From RGIG4576 sp964613095 (GTDB taxonomy: Bacteria; Bacteroidota; Bacteroidia; Bacteroidales; Muribaculaceae): a DNA stretch of 9,468 nucleotides. This document shows positions 6,990 through 9,468 of the stretch, one piece after another. The DNA lies in assembly GCA_964613095.1 (NCBI GenBank), contig CAZTFX010000080.1:1-9468 (forward strand). Direction: 5' to 3'. Position numbers and translations under genes: made by a program. The notes under the pieces were generated by a model. It saw nothing but the letters and a program-made list of their open reading frames with translations. It had not been told where the DNA came from and ran no database searches. Position 1 is the stretch's first letter. Each line of letters starts with the position of its first letter.

Positions 6990-7020
6990 CAAAATTAACA
7001 AAAAAAATCAATACTACACA
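6990..7020 (-). promoter_or_regulatory. Promoter of the small membrane protein / CoA-transferase unit
   Basis: On the minus strand TGTG (3 of 4 match to TTTG, + strand 7017-7020), a 19-bp spacer, then TAATTTTG (+ strand 6990-6997), a full TAnnTTTG. The predicted start near 6984 leaves a leader of about 13 nt. This rules out an in-frame TTG at 7001 and supports the ATG at 6971. Confidence 0.65.
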
Positions 7021-7044
7021 GATTTTTATCTTGATAAACATTAG

Positions 7045-7079
7045 AAAAGTCCTTAAAGTCGGTAGCTTTAAGGACTTTT
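7045..7079 (-). terminator. Rho-independent terminator of the protease unit
   Basis: A perfect 14-bp stem (7045-7058 with 7066-7079) closes a 7-nt loop and begins 7 bases after the stop codon of the exported-protein gene. On the minus strand it ends in TTTT. The arms are A/T-rich outside and inside a GTCC/GGAC core, and the T-rich flank on the other side means it may work in both directions. Confidence 0.85.
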
Positions 7080-7086
7080 TATCGTT

Positions 7087-7770
7087 TTACTTGAAGAATT
7101 CGAGAACGAGGGCAAGACTTTCAGGCTTTTTCCACTTGATTTTATTCTTTTTCAAGAATTGCTTCCACTGTTCCTCTCTATCGGCAGGCACAATCTGTTC
7201 TACAGCCTTTTTATTCGCCTCGATATCAAATTTTCCTATACGCAGGTAGTAACGAGTGCGCACTCCCAACGTTTTACCGTCGTTCTTTTCCTGTAACATC
7301 AATCCATGCTTGGGATTATTCATACCGGCAAGTTCCAGAGATGACAAATTTCTTGTGGCAGAACTGTTGGCACTTGAACCGTATGCTCCCGTGTTACTTC
7401 TCATGGCAGCATCAAAGTCGGCATAATCAAGGCGTAATACCATATTTTCCCCATTTTGAGCCACCACTTCCATTATCTTTTTTCCATCTTTATGATCTGC
7501 CAACACGAACTTTTTCCCATTTATCACCACGCTGTCCATGTCATTCCCTTTTGCCAAATAGATTTTATCATCTTCGGGACTTACGTAATGAAGAACATTA
7601 CCCATATAATGGATATTGAACTGTGCTATGCTGTAATCCTGACCGCGATATAATGTACCTTCGGTAAAGTGTTCATACATATAAGGCCATTTTGTGTTTG
7701 GCGTAAATGCATTCACAACCAGAGCCACAAAAGCCAAAATCACTGTAAATACCTGCTTTTTCATAATCAT
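7087..7770 (-). CDS. Exported protein of unknown function, coupled to the C10 protease
   Basis: No named family is recognised. The 227 residues begin with a signal peptide (KKQVFTVILAFVALVVNAF, cut near residue 21-22). There is no lipobox Cys, so it should be periplasmic or secreted. The mature part reads as alternating beta strands: WPYMYEHFTEGTLY, then FNIHYMGNVLHYV, IYLAKGNDMDSVVINGKKFVLA and VVAQNGENMVLRL. A Gly/Ser-rich stretch TGAYGSSANSSATRNL follows near 127-142, then a basic C-terminus (YYLRIGKF...FLKKNKIKWKK). From memory, WPY...FTEGT and GAYGSS..SSAT patterns recur in uncharacterised Bacteroidales exported proteins. Its ATG overlaps the protease stop as ATGA; an ATG at 7764 (MKK) is an alternative start two bases after that stop. 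Either way translation is probably coupled. A chaperone, inhibitor or sorting partner role is only a guess. Confidence 0.8.
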   Translation of the reverse strand: MIMKKQVFTVILAFVALVVNAFTPNTKWPYMYEHFTEGTLYRGQDYSIAQFNIHYMGNVLHYVSPEDDKIYLAKGNDMDSVVINGKKFVLADHKDGKKIMEVVAQNGENMVLRLDYADFDAAMRSNTGAYGSSANSSATRNLSSLELAGMNNPKHGLMLQEKNDGKTLGVRTRYYLRIGKFDIEANKKAVEQIVPADREEQWKQFLKKNKIKWKKPESLALVLEFFK

Positions 7771-9338
7771 AAAACTATTTTTGTTGCCTTAGCACCTTGA
7801 CGCTTGATAAAAATACCCTTTTCAGGATTTTCCACTTTCACACCTTGCAAGTTATAATATTCCACCGGTGCGTTATCTTCCATTTCCACATTATCAATAG
7901 CACTTGATGTTGTAATAACAATTGTAAATTGTTTTGTAATTGTTTCTCCACCCGCGTTAGTAGCAGTAATGTTAATAACACATGAAGATTCTCCTGTTAC
8001 GCTATCGATATAGTCACTAGCCGAAAGCACTGATGTTGTAACAAGGTTTCCATCTTTCACTTCAAATGGTGCAGCAGAATAACCAAACAAAGTTTTTTTA
8101 CCCTTAACAACATAAGTATAGGTTGCATTTTTGTCATCACTTGTTACACTTATCGAACCAACAACAGTTCCTATAGGTTGTTTTTCTACTACCGATGTTT
8201 TTGATAATGTTATATCTGTAGGAGTAGTACTTGGTGCACGTATTCCTACAACCATTCCATGTCCTGCGGTGAATTCCATAATTTCACCACCGGGAACAAC
8301 TTGGCTTTTTAACTGGTCAAGTCCGAAATAACCGTCACCGGCACCACCCCAACCCCAATTCACATGGAAGTATGCAGAGCCATCATATCCATCCAAATTA
8401 AAACAGTGTCCCGCACCACCGGCAGCAGGATAACCACAATAAACCAATGGACGACCTGCTTCCAACTCAACTAGCATCATAGATTTCCATGTAGCATCAT
8501 CAAAACCACTTCGATTATAATATGTCACCGATTCCGGATAACCGAAATAGGTTTTCAAAGCATTAGGTACATACGAGGTCATTGTTCCCGATCCACTCGG
8601 ACTATAAGACATTGAAGTGGAAATACCACAATGCCACAACAATCGAGCCACATCATCATTGCTGTTGGCTCCGGTCATAATATTTTCCCAATTATATACC
8701 GGTTCACTTGAGAAATCACAGCCAATTGAGCCATAAGGAGCACATTCATAGTATTTCTTGCCTTGTGGACGTTCCGGATATTGCGGCACTGTCATAGCTT
8801 GAGCCATTGCAACAGCCACACAACCCACTACAGCAGTTCCACTTGAATTGCTGGGGCAATACTTATTATAATTTTTTCCACTTTGATTCCATTGTACGGT
8901 AATAAGCGGACTTATCTTGTCGGTTGTTGCCATTGGAAGCACATCCACATTATCCCATTCCGTATTACGAGCCTTATTCACCTTGGCGAATTTTGTCACC
9001 TGTTCTGAATTTACATTCAACCATCCACGCATATTATCCGGCATGTTCAATACCGGGAATGTTCCTTTATCGGAATAGCCGATTAACGGAATGGCAACAT
9101 CATCGGCACTTATCAATGCCCATCCTTCGGGCAAAAATTGTACTGCATAATAAGCCTTTTGTCCGTTGAAACTTACCGGAGTAACCGAACTTACCTCCGT
9201 AACTTTCACATTTCTTTGTTTCATCATGCGTTGAGCCACATCGACAGCTTCTGTTTGTGTAACTTCCTTCGCAAAACCTGTTGCAGCAAGCAACAGACTG
9301 AATATAGCAAGTGTAAATTTCTTCATATTCTTAAGCAT
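7767..9338 (-). CDS. Secreted C10 (streptopain/interpain-like) cysteine protease
   Basis: A papain-fold cysteine endopeptidase of MEROPS family C10 (SpeB, interpain A, Bfp group), exported and made as a zymogen. From the ATG at 9338 it has 523 residues. A signal peptide ends near GFA (23). A Spi-like prodomain (about 24-120) contains AYYAVQFLPEGWALISADD. The catalytic domain (about 145-368) has GCVAVAMAQAM with nucleophile Cys173, GGAGHCFNLDGYD with His311, and HVNWGWGG with Asn327/Trp328. A cadherin/Ig-like beta domain follows (about 373-477). The last 44 residues (VEYYNLQGVKVENP...) resemble the C-terminal sorting tails common on Prevotella-type secreted proteins, suggesting type IX export. 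The ATG at 9326 (MKKFTLAIF) is an equally plausible start; the TTG at 9347 would lie almost at the transcription start and is unlikely. All catalytic residues are present. Confidence 0.93.
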   Translation of the reverse strand: MLKNMKKFTLAIFSLLLAATGFAKEVTQTEAVDVAQRMMKQRNVKVTEVSSVTPVSFNGQKAYYAVQFLPEGWALISADDVAIPLIGYSDKGTFPVLNMPDNMRGWLNVNSEQVTKFAKVNKARNTEWDNVDVLPMATTDKISPLITVQWNQSGKNYNKYCPSNSSGTAVVGCVAVAMAQAMTVPQYPERPQGKKYYECAPYGSIGCDFSSEPVYNWENIMTGANSNDDVARLLWHCGISTSMSYSPSGSGTMTSYVPNALKTYFGYPESVTYYNRSGFDDATWKSMMLVELEAGRPLVYCGYPAAGGAGHCFNLDGYDGSAYFHVNWGWGGAGDGYFGLDQLKSQVVPGGEIMEFTAGHGMVVGIRAPSTTPTDITLSKTSVVEKQPIGTVVGSISVTSDDKNATYTYVVKGKKTLFGYSAAPFEVKDGNLVTTSVLSASDYIDSVTGESSCVINITATNAGGETITKQFTIVITTSSAIDNVEMEDNAPVEYYNLQGVKVENPEKGIFIKRQGAKATKIVL

Positions 9339-9355
9339 TTTAGACAATTAGGCTA

Positions 9356-9363
9356 CAAATATA
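9356..9363 (-). promoter_or_regulatory. -7 promoter element of the protease unit
   Basis: TATATTTG on the minus strand is a full match to TAnnTTTG, 17 bp upstream of the ATG at 9338. The -33 partner is weak: the nearest TTG gives a 23-bp spacer. The remaining 9364-9468 is A/T-rich with no gene I can support. Confidence 0.6.
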
Positions 9364-9468
9364 AATAATCTGATTCAAATAAAAAACAATTCAACACCCA
9401 TTTCATATTTTTTATTATTAGTGTCCGATAAAAAACGATAAAGCATAGAATTAGAGGTTTCAATCGCT

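Noticed and set aside
6618..7001. Small membrane protein as an oxaloacetate/methylmalonyl-CoA decarboxylase gamma subunit (OadG)
   Set aside because: The topology is similar, but I see no specific OadG residues. The neighbour is a CoA-transferase, and no decarboxylase alpha or beta subunit is in the window.
7341..7653. Overlapping plus-strand open frames inside the exported-protein gene
   Set aside because: They overlap each other and the real gene, contain no family motif and have no promoter. The minus-strand gene has a signal peptide and coupled start instead.
1..9468. Mobile element, CRISPR array or defence system
   Set aside because: No transposase, integrase, spaced direct repeats, terminal inverted repeats or defence-type domains were seen. 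Each inverted repeat found fits a terminator or a short local hairpin.

Overview
This window looks like an ordinary chromosomal segment of a Bacteroidales bacterium. Four things point there. Almost every transcription unit starts behind a Bacteroidetes-type -7 box (TAnnTTTG). The gene starts lack Shine-Dalgarno sequences and sit in A/T-rich leaders. MiaB and the CoA-transferase read as close Bacteroidales orthologues. The secreted protease has the C10 fold and the C-terminal tail seen in Prevotella- and Muribaculaceae-like species. Genus assignment is an inference and is not secure.

Left part (1-2328): a leftward tRNA-Ser(GCU) lies between its own promoter and a strong hairpin terminator. Two rightward single-gene units follow: an AqpZ-type water channel, and the endolytic murein transglycosylase MltG. 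The aqpZ terminator runs directly into the mltG promoter. Positions 1-111 and 298-417 hold no gene I can support.

Right part (2332-9347): every gene is on the minus strand, in three apparent units read right to left. (i) A secreted C10 cysteine protease overlaps by ATGA with an exported protein of unknown function; a 14-bp hairpin ends this unit. (ii) A small single-span membrane protein precedes an acetyl/succinyl-CoA transferase, which ends at a second hairpin terminator. (iii) miaB (tRNA ms2i6A37 modification) is followed by an MFS transporter whose stop codon lies three bases from that of mltG, tail to tail.

Functionally this is a mix of housekeeping (tRNA, tRNA modification, cell-wall synthesis, water flux), fermentative acyl-CoA metabolism (acetate/succinate/propionate) and secreted proteolysis. 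I see no mobile element, CRISPR array, prophage or defence island. The least explained parts are the two proteins of unknown function, each tied by position to a known enzyme: the exported partner of the C10 protease, and the small membrane protein in front of the CoA-transferase.
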